The notes under the pieces were generated by a model that searched no databases, was not told the origin of the DNA, and worked only from the letters and a program-made list of their open reading frames with translations. From Chara braunii (Eukaryota; Streptophyta; Charophyceae; Charales; Characeae): DNA of 43,335 nt. Positions 31,193 to 40,476 of this stretch are shown here, one piece after another. Made by a program: the position numbers and the translations under genes. Within the stretch, counting starts at the first letter, position 1; every line of letters begins with the position of its first letter. Location: the NCBI GenBank assembly GCA_003427395.1, contig BFEA01000601.1:411808-455142 (forward strand). Direction: 5' to 3'.

Positions 31193-31800
31193 GGATTCTA
31201 ATTGCTGGTGAGAGTTTGACTTTGCTGCCCTAACCATAACCTAAGTGTTTGAGGGCACCACTTAGGGTTATGGTTGGTTGGTGAAGGGAAGAGGGGCAGT
31301 GTGGCTGAGGGAGGCTTCCCCCACCTGGTTAGGTCACGGAGGGTCGATGTTGAACCTAACCAGGTTGCTTGAGAGTGAGATTAGGGTGGCGAGACATTTC
31401 GAGGAGACTTCATGAGGCGATTTGAGAGAGGCGACAATGAGAGGCACTCGCACCTAGCATCTGATTCAAGGGAGACACTTGGCAACTTAAGGGCTGCTCT
31501 CAAGTAGGCGAGCTCGAGGGTCAGTGACCACTCAGCATCTACGGACTGCAAATTGCTACTTTGTTCTTTAGCATCGACAGGGGATCCGGCGTTGCACTTG
31601 GGTGTTGGAGTCACACCCTCCTAGGACATAGGACACTAGTGTAGGGGTAGCGTTAGAGGGGTCAGGAGGATCACATGAGAGGGGGGTGAGTTCTATTCAT
31701 CTCGAAGCTCAAGGCCACTCAGGTAAGTGTCGTGCACCTACGGGATGCCCATGTGTGTCTGCCTGGTATCGTTTGTCCTGTTGTGGTTACTCTGGGTTTC
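31193..31800 (+). other. E3 leader, family II part
   Basis: Aligns with 40477-41100 of E4 through CCCCCACCTGGTTAGGTCA, GAGAGGCACTCGCACCT, GGGGATCCGGC and CTCAGGTAAGTGTCGTG. The last is a strong sense-strand donor site (GT at 31723), conserved in E4 (GT at 41006). Confidence 0.8.
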
Positions 31801-31844
31801 TTTTCCTACTCCTCTGTGATCTTGATTGTGTGATTGAATGAATG

Positions 31845-32432
31845 CACTGACATGGCATTTTCGCTGAGGTGGCACTGCATTGTAATGTGTGTGGTACCGA
31901 GGCTATGACCGGTCATCAAAATGCACATCGGCTCAATTGGTGAGAAATCTGTGGTTGGGGGCAGCTATCTTCAGGTACATTAATTCCTTACCTTATCTTC
32001 CCACCTCAATCTCTTCTTACCATGAGGAAGTGAGTTCGACTTGAGTGTCCGTGAGCACTCTACCTTGAGAGTCGACATTCTTCCCAGTGGCGCATCTGGC
32101 AGGAGAGGGCGGTGCCTCATAAGCGGTTTCCTGGGCACAGGGGTGGGCTGTTGTGCACACAACAGACACTGCTGCTCAAGAATGCAAGTCAGGATAGTTG
32201 GATACAGGGGAAGGGAAGGTTTCAATCGGTGCTCGCACACAAACACAATTCATTCCCATTTCTGCATACATCTGTGTGAGTGATGTATTTTTATTTTCGA
32301 TTAGTTGAGGTGACAGACTGTGAGAGAACTAATCGAAGTAGGGATAGATCGATTGCTCAGTCTGTGTAAATGTTGTTGACACCACTTGATCGGTAGCCTA
32401 GGTGACTTGCTGAATATTAATTTGTTTTTAAT
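31845..32432 (+). other. E3 leader, family I part
   Basis: Aligns with E1 leader (minus, about 10650-9720): GAGGTGGCACT, GGTACCGAGGC, GACCGGTCATCAAA, TGTGGTTGGGGGCAGCTATC, GGGCACAGGGGTGGGC and CACTTGATCGGTA blocks in the same order. Confidence 0.8.
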
Positions 32433-33772
32433 CTGTGTTAGTCCCCGGGCGGCCCGGCTGCGGGAAGGTTGCCCACGTACCCTCCTGGGCGGCCCGGACC
32501 GGGCAGGGCCCAGGAAGGGTCCCGGGCGATCCCAAAACATGATATTTTAGAAAATAGAAAAAAAAAAAAAAAAAAATCCGAAAAGAACATATGTTGTGTA
32601 AAATTCATGGTAACCGCCCGGACATCCGGACCGGGTTCCAGACAGTCCGGTGTTCGGTCCCCATGTCTGGATGGAGGCCCCTGCGGCAAAAATAAAAAAA
32701 CAAATGGGGCGGCCCACGACGTTTGTCGGGTCGTCCTAGCCGCCCCTCAAAAAATAACGGGGTGAGTTATAAGTGTCCTTTCACCCCATCGGACATGGCC
32801 TAGAGGTCCAGACACAAGACACTGCATGTTTTTGAGGTGGCGGGTTTCGCACAGGCCCGAGCAATTTCAAAGCGGCCGTTCCGACGTGGCGCCCGCCGCT
32901 CCTGCCCGTTGGGGAAGGGGAGAGAGAGAGAGAGAGAGAGAGCACTGACAGTGCTACCAGTCTGAAGACTCTGAGGTTCTGAATTGAACTGCAAAGCTCG
33001 AACGTTCAAGTTATATATGAAGTTATGAACTTAAATTACTAAATCCAAAGTTCAAAGTTCAAAGTCGATCATACTTTTTTTTTTTTTTAATTCTCTGTTT
33101 CTTTAGTCTTGTGCCTGCTTTGCACTGTTTGCAACTCTGCATGTCTGCTGGTTAAATGTGCTGGTTGATTTGCTGCAAGACACGTGCTCTACTGCCTGAA
33201 CTACAGAGTGCAAAGCAGTAAGTGCCTGCCAAAACCCCCACCCAACCTCCCCCCAACCCCCGTTTTTTTTTTTTGGTCCAGACACTTTTGCACCCTGGGG
33301 ACCAGTCTGGACTGTCCGGCGTCCGGTGATGTCCGGATCACCGGACAGTCCGGACCGGTCCAGACACTGGTCCAGAAGACAGTCCGGAAGTGTCCGGTGT
33401 CCAGGTCCACGGTTACCATGGTAAAATTGCAATGCAAACGACTTTTGGATGAGGGCCACCTCGAAATTCCTTGTTAATTCAAAACAAAAATAAATGAGGA
33501 AACATGAGTCCAAATGTATCCTTTTAAGCCCTTTAGTCACTGTTTATACCCCCCAACCCCCCCCCCATGGATGACCCATCACCAAAACCGAAGTTAAGAC
33601 CGGATTCTGACTGCTTAGGCCAAGCGCAGTGCTGGCCTGAAGTCTCTTATCTTTTTTTTGGGATCCTTGCCTCTTTTTTGACCCGTATGGTTTTGCCGAG
33701 CGACCCCCCTTCTGCCCAACTGGCCCGGGCGTGCCTGGCTGGGCGTGCCGGGCCAGGCGACGGTTCAACATA
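32433..33772. mobile_element. Outer hAT-like element in E3 leader
   Basis: Bounded by the direct repeat GTTTTTAAT at 32424-32432 and 33773-33781. The E1 leader continues across the site without this 1.34-kb insert. Ends are GC-rich and imperfectly inverted: CTGTGTTAGTCC..GGCCCGG on the left against TATGTTGAACC..GGCCCGG on the complement of the right. An 8-9 base duplication with GC-rich subterminal sequence suggests hAT. No transposase. It is itself interrupted by hAT-like copy B. Confidence 0.65.
32606..33420 (+). mobile_element. Non-autonomous hAT-like transposon, copy B
   Basis: 815 bp, ends CATGGTAACC and GGTTACCATG, with a perfect 8-base target duplication GTAAAATT at 32598-32605 and 33421-33428. 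Same family as copy A by subterminal GTCCGG arrays, the short GA array and the GCTTTGCACTGTTTGC segment. One copy of the 114-bp unit. No coding capacity. Confidence 0.9.
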
Positions 33773-33812
33773 GTTTTTAATTATTTTTTAACTCCGTCAG
33801 ACAATTGTTGAG

Positions 33813-34857
33813 GTGGCTCCAGTGAGGGCTCTAGTCCAGACAGTGATCTGCTTGACCGATGAGTGGATCAGGTGGTGGGGAGGACAGATCTGTAGTGAGA
33901 AGGGTGACACATCAGGAATCACTCAGGATCCGCATCGTGCAGCAGGGTTTACCATCCGGAGGCGAAGAGCTATAAGACGTGAGGCTGAGGCTGAACGTTT
34001 GCAGCGGGCTCGGAAGCAGCAGCAGCAGCGGAGCAGGCACTGGCAGCAGCAAGAGCTACACCGTAGAAATGGCATCCTATGCTGCTACCTCTCAGGGTCA
34101 GCAGACACTAGGCAAGCCGTCGAGTTCTCAGGCTACATCCAGTGGGTTGAGTGCAGGCACTTCTCCAAGTCAGATGGCGGGCCCGCAGTACAGCTCGCCA
34201 CGTCCTCGCACACGAGAGGACATAGAACTCCAACAGGTGGAGTTGATCCGGTTACGGTTAGAGAAGGAACTTAGGGAAGCTACCGAACGAGAAACCGAGA
34301 TTAGAAATAGGAAAGCCCGCTTAGAGAACAGAAGGGCAGATAAGGCTGCAATAGACAAGTTAGATGACTCAACCCTTGCCAACACTAGTAAGATCCTCTG
34401 TATGCTTACATGGACAGCAAACTGGATGATATCCAGGATACCCTTGACCAGATAGGCAAGAGGAGTACCACATCCCCCCATGCCTGGTGGACCCAGTACC
34501 CGGCCCCAAGCAGCATTTCCATCGCCTCCTCCAGCGGGCCCAGTATCCAGCCGCAAGCAGCATTTCCATCGCCTCCTCCAGCGATGACAGGCCCATTTGT
34601 ATCTCAGTTTGGTATCCCACCAAGTGGTACGTCAACAGCAGCAGCACAGACTGCTGCTTCTTCATCCTCAGGTCCAGCTGCTGCAGCCACAGGGCCGCAG
34701 CTGGTCCCACCAATGGGACCACAGCAGCCTTGGCAAACCACCTCAGACCTTCTCTAGGGACAAGAAGGATGAGGCACTGGAAACTTGATTGAGGACGGTT
34801 CCAGTACGGGTAAGGGCGAAGAGGACGTTGCTAGAAGAAGAGGTGATCACGTCCGCT
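33813..34857 (+). pseudogene. E3 gag, N-terminal two thirds
   Basis: Frames 33813-34274, 33979-34455 and 34410-34757 together rebuild the family I Gag seen in E1. They give a basic Arg/Glu stretch, a Gln/Ser-rich part encoded by (CAG)n-like codons near 34018, then QMAGPQYSSPRPRTREDIEL, a charged coiled-coil segment, and the Pro/Ser/Ala-rich GPF..PPSGTSTAAAQTAASSSS block. The last recognisable residues are TLLEEEVITSA at about 34826-34857. There the sequence jumps to the RNase H region; the capsid C-terminus and zinc knuckle are absent. Frameshifts at about 34275, 34410 and 34757. Confidence 0.85.
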
Positions 34858-35600
34858 TGAGTACGTGAGTAAGAAAATGCCATCTAAGAAGTTGGCCTAT
34901 GAAAGGGAACTCTACACCCTCTACAGAGCCCTTGTCCACTGGAGACATTATTTGCTTGGTAGGTTCTTTTATCTGAGAACCAACCATCAGACCCTCAAGT
35001 GGATTAGGACGCAGCCTGTGCTTCCGATGCACTCAAACGCTGGATTGAAGTCATAGATCAATATGACTTCAAGTTAGATTACGTGAAGATAGAGTACAAC
35101 AAGGTTGCTAATGCGCTGTCACGTAGGGCAGACTACCTAGGTGTGCTCACAACTGAGTTTGGCTTATCTGAAGATGTAACTCGATCATTGGTGGATACCT
35201 ATTATGCTTTTCTAGGAGCACTACGATCTGCTTCTCAAATGGTTTCTTATGAAGTTTCTATTGGTCTTATTATAATTACTAAGGAAGGTCCTCTCATAAT
35301 TGACATCATACGCAAATTAGATGCAAAAGACAAAGCGACATCTGACGAGTTTGTGATGGTGGATGGATTACTCTTCCTCGAAAAGGCAGGGTTCAAAAGA
35401 CTATATGTGTCGTCTATCAAGATTTTGCGTAGTTTATTTTTAGGTGTGTCACGATGCGACAGGTCACTTCGGATCTAACAAGACTAGTGCTACAGCGATT
35501 TTGGTGGCCTAGTATGCTTGACAATGCAAAGAAGTATGTACAAACTTGCCAAGTATGTCAGCTTGATAAACCGCGTACTCTAGCGCCGCATGGGTAACTC
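34858..35600 (+). pseudogene. E3 RNase H and integrase zinc-binding region
   Basis: Starts within EYVSKKMPSKKLA (a TGA stands where E is expected), then YERELYTLYRALVHWRHYLLG and the NHQTLKW motif. A frameshift near 35035 and DYVKIEYNKVANALSRR follow. From 35083 to 35478 one frame stays open through the RNase H-integrase linker, including a foreign 26-codon tract at 35203-35280. It ends with a shift just before the zinc-binding His region; in the next frame QVCQLDKPRT keeps one Cys pair. Homologous to E1 5935-5250. Confidence 0.87.
35203..35280 (+). other. nad1: Mitochondrial nad1-like tract inserted in frame in E3 pol
   Basis: 26 codons that read YAFLGALRSASQMVSYEVSI then GLIIIT, matching the conserved membrane segment of NADH dehydrogenase subunit 1 (complex I) as found in plant mitochondria. 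E1 lacks it: there SLVGAY is followed directly by QEDP, and in E3 SLVDTY and KEGP flank the tract. Its length is a multiple of three and it contains no stop, so the surrounding frame is preserved. The codons are A/T-rich at third positions. This is a nuclear insertion of mitochondrial DNA, or of a mitochondrial transcript. Confidence 0.85.
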
Positions 35601-35606
35601 AAGCCC

Positions 35607-36860
35607 TTGCCCATTCCTGCAGGTCCGAGAAAGAGTGTCTCCGTGGATTTCATGGATACCCTCATGACCAGCAAGAGTGGCAAGAGGCACATCTTTGTCA
35701 TAGTAGACAGGTTCACTAAGTATGCTAGATCAATAGCCATGCCTAGGACTGCAAGGACCGAACACGTCATCAAGTTATTCATGGATAATTGGGTGCGTGA
35801 TTTTGGACTGCCCAATTCTATAGTTAGTGATAGAGCTATCCGATTTGGGAGCGAAATGTGGAAAAAGGTTGCGGAGCAAATGGGCAACCAACTTCAGATG
35901 ACCTCCGGGAATCATCCCGAAGCCAACGGTCAGGCGGAACAGATGAACCGCGTGGTGCAGCACGTGCTGAGGCATTGCATTACGCCCAACCAAGATGATT
36001 GGGTGGAGTTTCCTATTTCTAGTCACCTAGAAAGTAAGGCAACGAAATTACCTTCGGCGAAAACAATGCGCACTCTTGCGCCTCATGTCACCATGAGGAT
36101 TGGACCATATCATCACAATTGGTAGTTTCCGTGAGTCTGGCGTATGGCCTCTGAGGATCGATAGAGACGCTTCGTCTAGCGAGCCTGCTGATTTACTCTA
36201 TCCACTCGAGTGGCCTTTCTACCGTATTTCTCGGTAGTGTATGTAAGAATTGCGAGTGTTCCAGCATATAGCTAGATTTTATAACTGCCCTAAAGTTGAC
36301 AGGATGAGAAGTTGCCTCTCATATACAACAATGCTGTTCACAGCACCACGGGCGTCTGTCCAAATGAACTGCTTTTGGGATGGAGGCCTAGATCTGCCCT
36401 AGACTTCTTCCTCCTTGAAAACCGACCAGCTGCAATGCCTGGAACCATAAAGTTGGTATCCAGTACGAAAAGCTGTTGCAGCAGGCTGTCGAGCATATCA
36501 GAAAGTCTCAGGAAGCGATGATTGCATTTGAGAACAAACACGGCCGACAGTCCACATTCCCCAGGTTGGGGAACTTGTCTGGGTAAAGGCTAGTGAACTG
36601 GGTCAGGAATTCGGAATAATGCCTTAGTATTTCGATCCTTGGGAAGTCCAAGATATTGTGGGCACTACTTGCATGGTCCCTCATACATCATTAGAATTCC
36701 TGGTCGTCTCCGCACTTACCCTGTATTCCACACTTCCAAGCTAGCACCTCTCGCTGAGACAGATCAGTTCCCATCAAGGAGGTCAATGCTGCCCCAAACC
36801 ATGGATGGCCACGTGGACGTCGACGACATCCTGGAGAATTACCTATTCCCACGCCTGTAG
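35607..36860 (+). pseudogene. E3 integrase core and C-terminal domain
   Basis: 35607-36008 holds the catalytic core with all three acidic positions: SVDFMDTL (Asp), IVSDRAIRFGS (Asp) and HPEANGQAEQMNR (Glu). After QDDWVE the frame is broken by a 300-base insertion and resumes at 36309 as KLPLIYNNAVHSTTG, NELLLGWRPRSAL. A shift near 36450 follows, then SYIIRIPGRLRTYPVFHTSK and VDVDDILENYLFPR up to 36860. The motif set is standard Ty3/gypsy integrase. Confidence 0.88.
36009..36308. other. 300-bp insertion of unknown origin in E3 integrase
   Basis: Interrupts the integrase between codons VE and KLPLIY. Exactly 300 bases, with GAG at both junctions. One frame gives GNEITFGENNAHSCASCHHE then DWTISSQLVVSVSLAYG before a stop; I do not recognise it. 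No terminal inverted repeats, no GT-AG borders, no group II intron domain V seen. Confidence 0.7.
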
Positions 36861-36870
36861 GCAGAGAAAG

Positions 36871-37024
36871 AACGCCCAAACCTGTGGGGGAGTATTGGGT
36901 CAGGTTCAGGCATCATACAGATCCAAAAGAAGATCGTTGGTTCACAAGGGAGGAGTTGGTCAAAACAGCACCTCATATCGTGGCAGAATACGAAGACAAG
37001 TTGAACGGGAAGGCACCTGCGTAG
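36871..37024 (+). pseudogene. E3 chromo-like C-terminal tail
   Basis: A different frame from the preceding part reads EYWVRFRHHTDPKEDRWFTR then EELVKTAPHIVAEYEDKLNG and stops at TAG after KAPA (37022-37024). The aromatic/acidic layout (YWVRF.., W-F, EL..A..) resembles the chromodomain-type tails of chromoviral Ty3/gypsy integrases, which direct integration to modified chromatin. E2 ends with a comparable module. Confidence 0.65.
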
Positions 37025-37050
37025 CAGCATCTCAGCGGACTTTCGAAGCT

Positions 37051-37063
37051 AAGGGGGATGGAA
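37051..37063 (+). promoter_or_regulatory. E3 polypurine tract
   Basis: AAGGGGGATGGAA immediately before the LTR start TGCAAGG. Confidence 0.75.
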
Positions 37064-38116
37064 TGCAAGGAATGAGCCCTCGTGGGGCCCTCATCAGACA
37101 TACAAGTGTTTTGCGCTGCGTCCCCAGCACGCCAGTGCCCGCCCTAAGTGAAGGCGGGCCTGAATAACCCCGTGAAGCCTGTTTTCAACATTTTTCCATT
37201 CGTGGGTACTCAGACAGTTGCAGCACACCAGTTGGTTACAAAGCAATGTGAGCCCCCAGGCTCTTTCGAGAAGCAAAGGGCTGCGCTGTACAGTTGAACA
37301 CAGGGCTCAGTTGGTTGCACCCTGTGCACACGTTGTGTGAAGCCGACACATCATGGACTGGCCACGAGCCAATGAGAAAGCAGCGTCGTCATCACACATG
37401 AGCCACGAGCCAATGGGAATGCTGCAAACACTTGAGGCTGGGAGGCTGCCTGCACGTGCCTAACTGCATGAGGCCCAGGCCAGTATCTGAAGCTGGGCCT
37501 GGCGCAGACACTTGGGGCTAGAGGCAAGCTACTACGCCCCCAGGCCAGCCAGCAGCGGAGAAAGTGTCTGCCCCCTGGGAGGGGATTCTGGCCTGAGCAG
37601 GCATTGCGACCAGGCCGCTGCTTTGCCATGCGATGCTGCGCTATGAAGGCAGGTAAGGGCGCACGCGAGCGCTAAGAGGCGACAGGGCACTGCGATGGCA
37701 CTGTGCGCACGGCGGCCATAGCCGGGACGAGTGTGCGTGCTGGTGATGGTGATGGTGGCCATTGGGTAGGAGGCACATGTAGTGGGGAGTCTAGGGGTGA
37801 TGAGGGGAGGAGAGAGAACGTACCTGGTGTATGCTGGCGGTCAGCATTTGTGATGACGAAACGTACATTGGTCTTCAACTTCGATGTGATCCAGTCGCAT
37901 AAACATAGAGAGGCTAGTTAGGCTGAGTAGTACAGGCTGGACGCTGGGCGCCAGACAGTAGGAGCAACATTGGATACAGTGTTGGTGTGACCAGAGAGCG
38001 TCGGCATTGGCACTCGACTTCATTGTATTGCTCTTATTTGGATGATATCTTGGTGCATTGTGCTCTCTGCTTGGCACATGACTATCTGAACTACTTTGTG
38101 ATTTTGCAACTTGGAC
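37064..38116 (+). repeat. E3 3' LTR, family I, 3' end lost
   Basis: Starts TGCAAGGAATGAGCCC and follows the family I LTR to TTTTGCAACTTGG at 38116; then it runs into a purine-rich tract, so the last about 45 bp including the terminal CA are missing. Antisense ACCAG|GTACGT site at 37817-37826 (complement). Confidence 0.82.
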
Positions 38117-38118
38117 AA

Positions 38119-38475
38119 GGCGGACAGAAGAACAAGGAGCAACACGAAGTAGGAGGAGAGCGAGGAGGATGAGGAGAGAAGAAAGAAGAACTCCCCGAGG
38201 AAGGAGGAGGAGAAGGAGAAGGAGACGAAGGAGGAGGCGGAGGAGGATAAAGAGAAGGAAACAGAGGAGGAGGAGGAAGAGAAGCATGAGGAGGAGGAGA
38301 AAGACAAGGAGGAAGAGGAGGCGGCGTAGGAGAAGGAAAAGGAGAAGCAGAAAGGAGAAAGGAGAAAGGAGGCAGCGGTGGCAAAAGAGTTGGAGGAGAC
38401 AGAGGAGGGGAGGAGACGAAGAAAGAGGAAGAGGAGGAAGAGAAGGAGAAGGAGATGGAGAAGGAGAAAGGATAA
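38119..38475. repeat. Long polypurine (GGA/GAA) tract
   Basis: About 350 bases of nearly pure purine on the plus strand. The Arg/Lys/Glu-rich frame at 38169-38489 is compositional. Together with the 18.6-kb pyrimidine tract it is a candidate triplex-forming (H-DNA) sequence. Confidence 0.9.
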
Positions 38476-39170
38476 AGGCTAATGCTTAGTAGCCAGTCAA
38501 AGGCCTACTAAGCACCAGATACAAAAACTACACATGCTAATGATAAAGGCAACAAGACTTTCCAGCCAAGTCTCATTAAAAAATTCATCATAACGATACC
38601 GTGGAAACACTGCGCCTTTGGCCTTTATACTGAACCGAATTGAGCCAGAAACTAGTTTTTGAGTCTGTAGATCTAAATTCAAGAACGAATAACCACGTAT
38701 AAGAGTAAAGACTATACTTCCTAATCAACATGATTTTTTCCTACATGAACGGGCCAGTGCCCAAGGCTGAATTACACATACCAAGAATCGAGCCCGGTGC
38801 CCCTTACAAGAAAGGGGGGATGACCAACCCAGTTGGGCCAGGCACTCCGGACAAGCCCGAACCTGGGCCACACAAACAAGAACAAAAGCAAATGTGGAAC
38901 TCACCACGAAACCCTAACTCCTCGTACAATCAACACTACTGTCCATCCATACCGTGATCTATTATCACCACAGACCAGCACTAACAGAATAACACAAAAA
39001 CGAAGTGAACAGGCGAACAAAAGGACAATCAAATGACCCGTTTAGCCCTCCTCCGAACACAACCACGATGTTCTTATCGTCCCCTACAAGGGTGCTCACC
39101 GCCAGCAATGGTGATGACTTCACAGAACAATACTAACCATGGCTGAATCTACTAACCGTCCTTATGCTGT
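38476..39170. other. Spacer, no gene recognised
   Basis: Mixed-composition DNA with no open frame beyond about 75 codons, no repeat match elsewhere in the window and no RNA signature seen. Confidence 0.5.
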
Positions 39171-40462
39171 GACTGTGCGAGTTTATGTACACCTACCGCT
39201 ACTGGGCCTCTAAAAATGCCAACTTTTTGTCTTTTTCTGCTCGGCCTCCAGTACCCGCCACTCATACCACTACTCGAGTGGTACCGGCCTACCTGCTCTA
39301 AGTGTCGCGGCCTACCCCACCGCTACTTGAGTGTTTCCCCCCCCGCAACCCTCACAATCACGGCCACAGGTAAGTACCAGCCCGGCGGGCCTTGCAACCA
39401 ACAAGTACCCTTGCGGGTCACACACACACCCAACCGGCAAACACTCAGACACGCATGCAAACCAGTAGGCATGCACACACACACGACTGGCAAGCACTTA
39501 GACAGGCATGCAAACCAGCAGACTTGCACACACACAGACTTGGAACCACAGCAGAATGCGGGAATCACAACAAGGCATTCATTCCAGTGACAAATCCCAG
39601 AAATCAGCAGTTTTCTCAGTCTGTGTTTTTGGCGGGTCATTACAGTTGATTTTTGTTGAATGTGCATAAACTCGCACAGTCCCAGTCCAAGTAGCTCGGG
39701 TCTAGGGCTTGTCCGGACAATAACAGAGCCTGCAATGATGTTTCCCTCCGAAAGGGAGGAGGTACCGGTTGCTGGGAGGCCGCTTGGCCTAGGAAGTCAC
39801 CGCCCAGGAGGCCGGTAGGCCGCTATATCTTCAGGAAGAGCGAAGAGCTCTTCCTCATATGCGGTGTGCAAGGATTGGCGTCATGCTGCTGGAGCGCTAG
39901 CGCTGGTCTGTTACAGCGCTGGGAGGAAGTGAAGGTAGCTGGGAGCTCAGCCTGGCTATGGCGAGCAACCCAGCCTGAGGAGGAAGAAGGGGGTAAGCTA
40001 GGAGAGTGGCAGGGCACTTACCTGGCTATGGTGGACACCGTCTTCATCACCTTGTTGGGCGCTGCATCTGGAAGGCCCCAGTTGGGGTAGCGCTGCACCA
40101 GGGCAGCTCGAGGCAGAGTCAGACATAGCGAACCAAGTCAAGCAGCGGCATAGCTGCTTTGGGTTGTCTTCTGGACATCAGGGCAGCACCATAGCTGCCA
40201 CCAAGTAGTCCGCCATGGCCTATGCATGAGAGAGGAGGTTGAAGGAGGGAAGCCATAGCCATGGTGGACTTCGGATATTGATTCTGGTTTATTATTATTG
40301 TTGAGAGAAGAATAAGATTGGTGGATTGAAGGAGGAGGAGGAAGGTGGAGAGAGAAGGGGGAAATTGTCATTGGTCTTGCTGGTGCTTTCATTTCTTTCG
40401 CAATTGGGTGGCATTGTCTTTCATTGTGAATTTGCACTTGGGAAATGACCAGGATCGTAACA
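39171..40462 (+). repeat. E4 5' LTR, family II, with inverted 5' part
   Basis: 39682-40462 aligns with E3 LTR 30350-31179 and ends GGATCGTAACA before the PBS. The first part of the LTR is present in reverse: TGTAATGACCCGCC starts at 39644 on the minus strand and reads leftwards, matching E3 29975-30330. The reversed block is bounded by 21-base inverted repeats at 39171-39191 and 39661-39681 (20 of 21 match). Confidence 0.75.
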
Positions 40463-40463
40463 A

Positions 40464-40476
40464 TTGGTATCGGAGC
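40464..40476 (+). promoter_or_regulatory. E4 primer binding site
   Basis: TTGGTATCGGAGC one base after the LTR terminus; same variant as E1. Confidence 0.88.

Larger units (their letters stand above)
29975..38116 (+). mobile_element. E3: chimeric Ty3/gypsy element, family II 5' end with family I body
   Basis: 5' LTR, PBS and leader to about 31800 match E4 (family II). From about 31845 the leader, gag, RNase H, integrase and 3' LTR match E1 (family I). The two LTRs are of different families, which normal reverse transcription cannot produce. Internally it carries two nested hAT-like elements, a deletion fusing gag to RNase H, an organellar-like 78-base tract and a 300-base insertion. Confidence 0.82.

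Noticed and set aside
34018-34050. (CAG)n-like run as a trinucleotide-repeat locus
   Set aside because: Only a few imperfect units within the gag coding sequence; normal Gln/Ser-rich linker codons.
36009-36308. Insertion in E3 integrase as a group II or spliceosomal intron
   Set aside because: No GT-AG or GTGYG-AY borders and no domain V-like hairpin seen.
28121-38116. LTRs at 28121 and 37064 as the pair bounding one family I element
   Set aside because: No PBS after the first LTR, unrelated AT-rich DNA and a family II LTR with its own PBS follow it; target duplications not found.
38169-38489. Arg/Lys/Glu-rich 106-codon frame resembling an SR or nucleolar protein
   Set aside because: Nearly pure purine DNA; all frames are charged. 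Composition, not coding.
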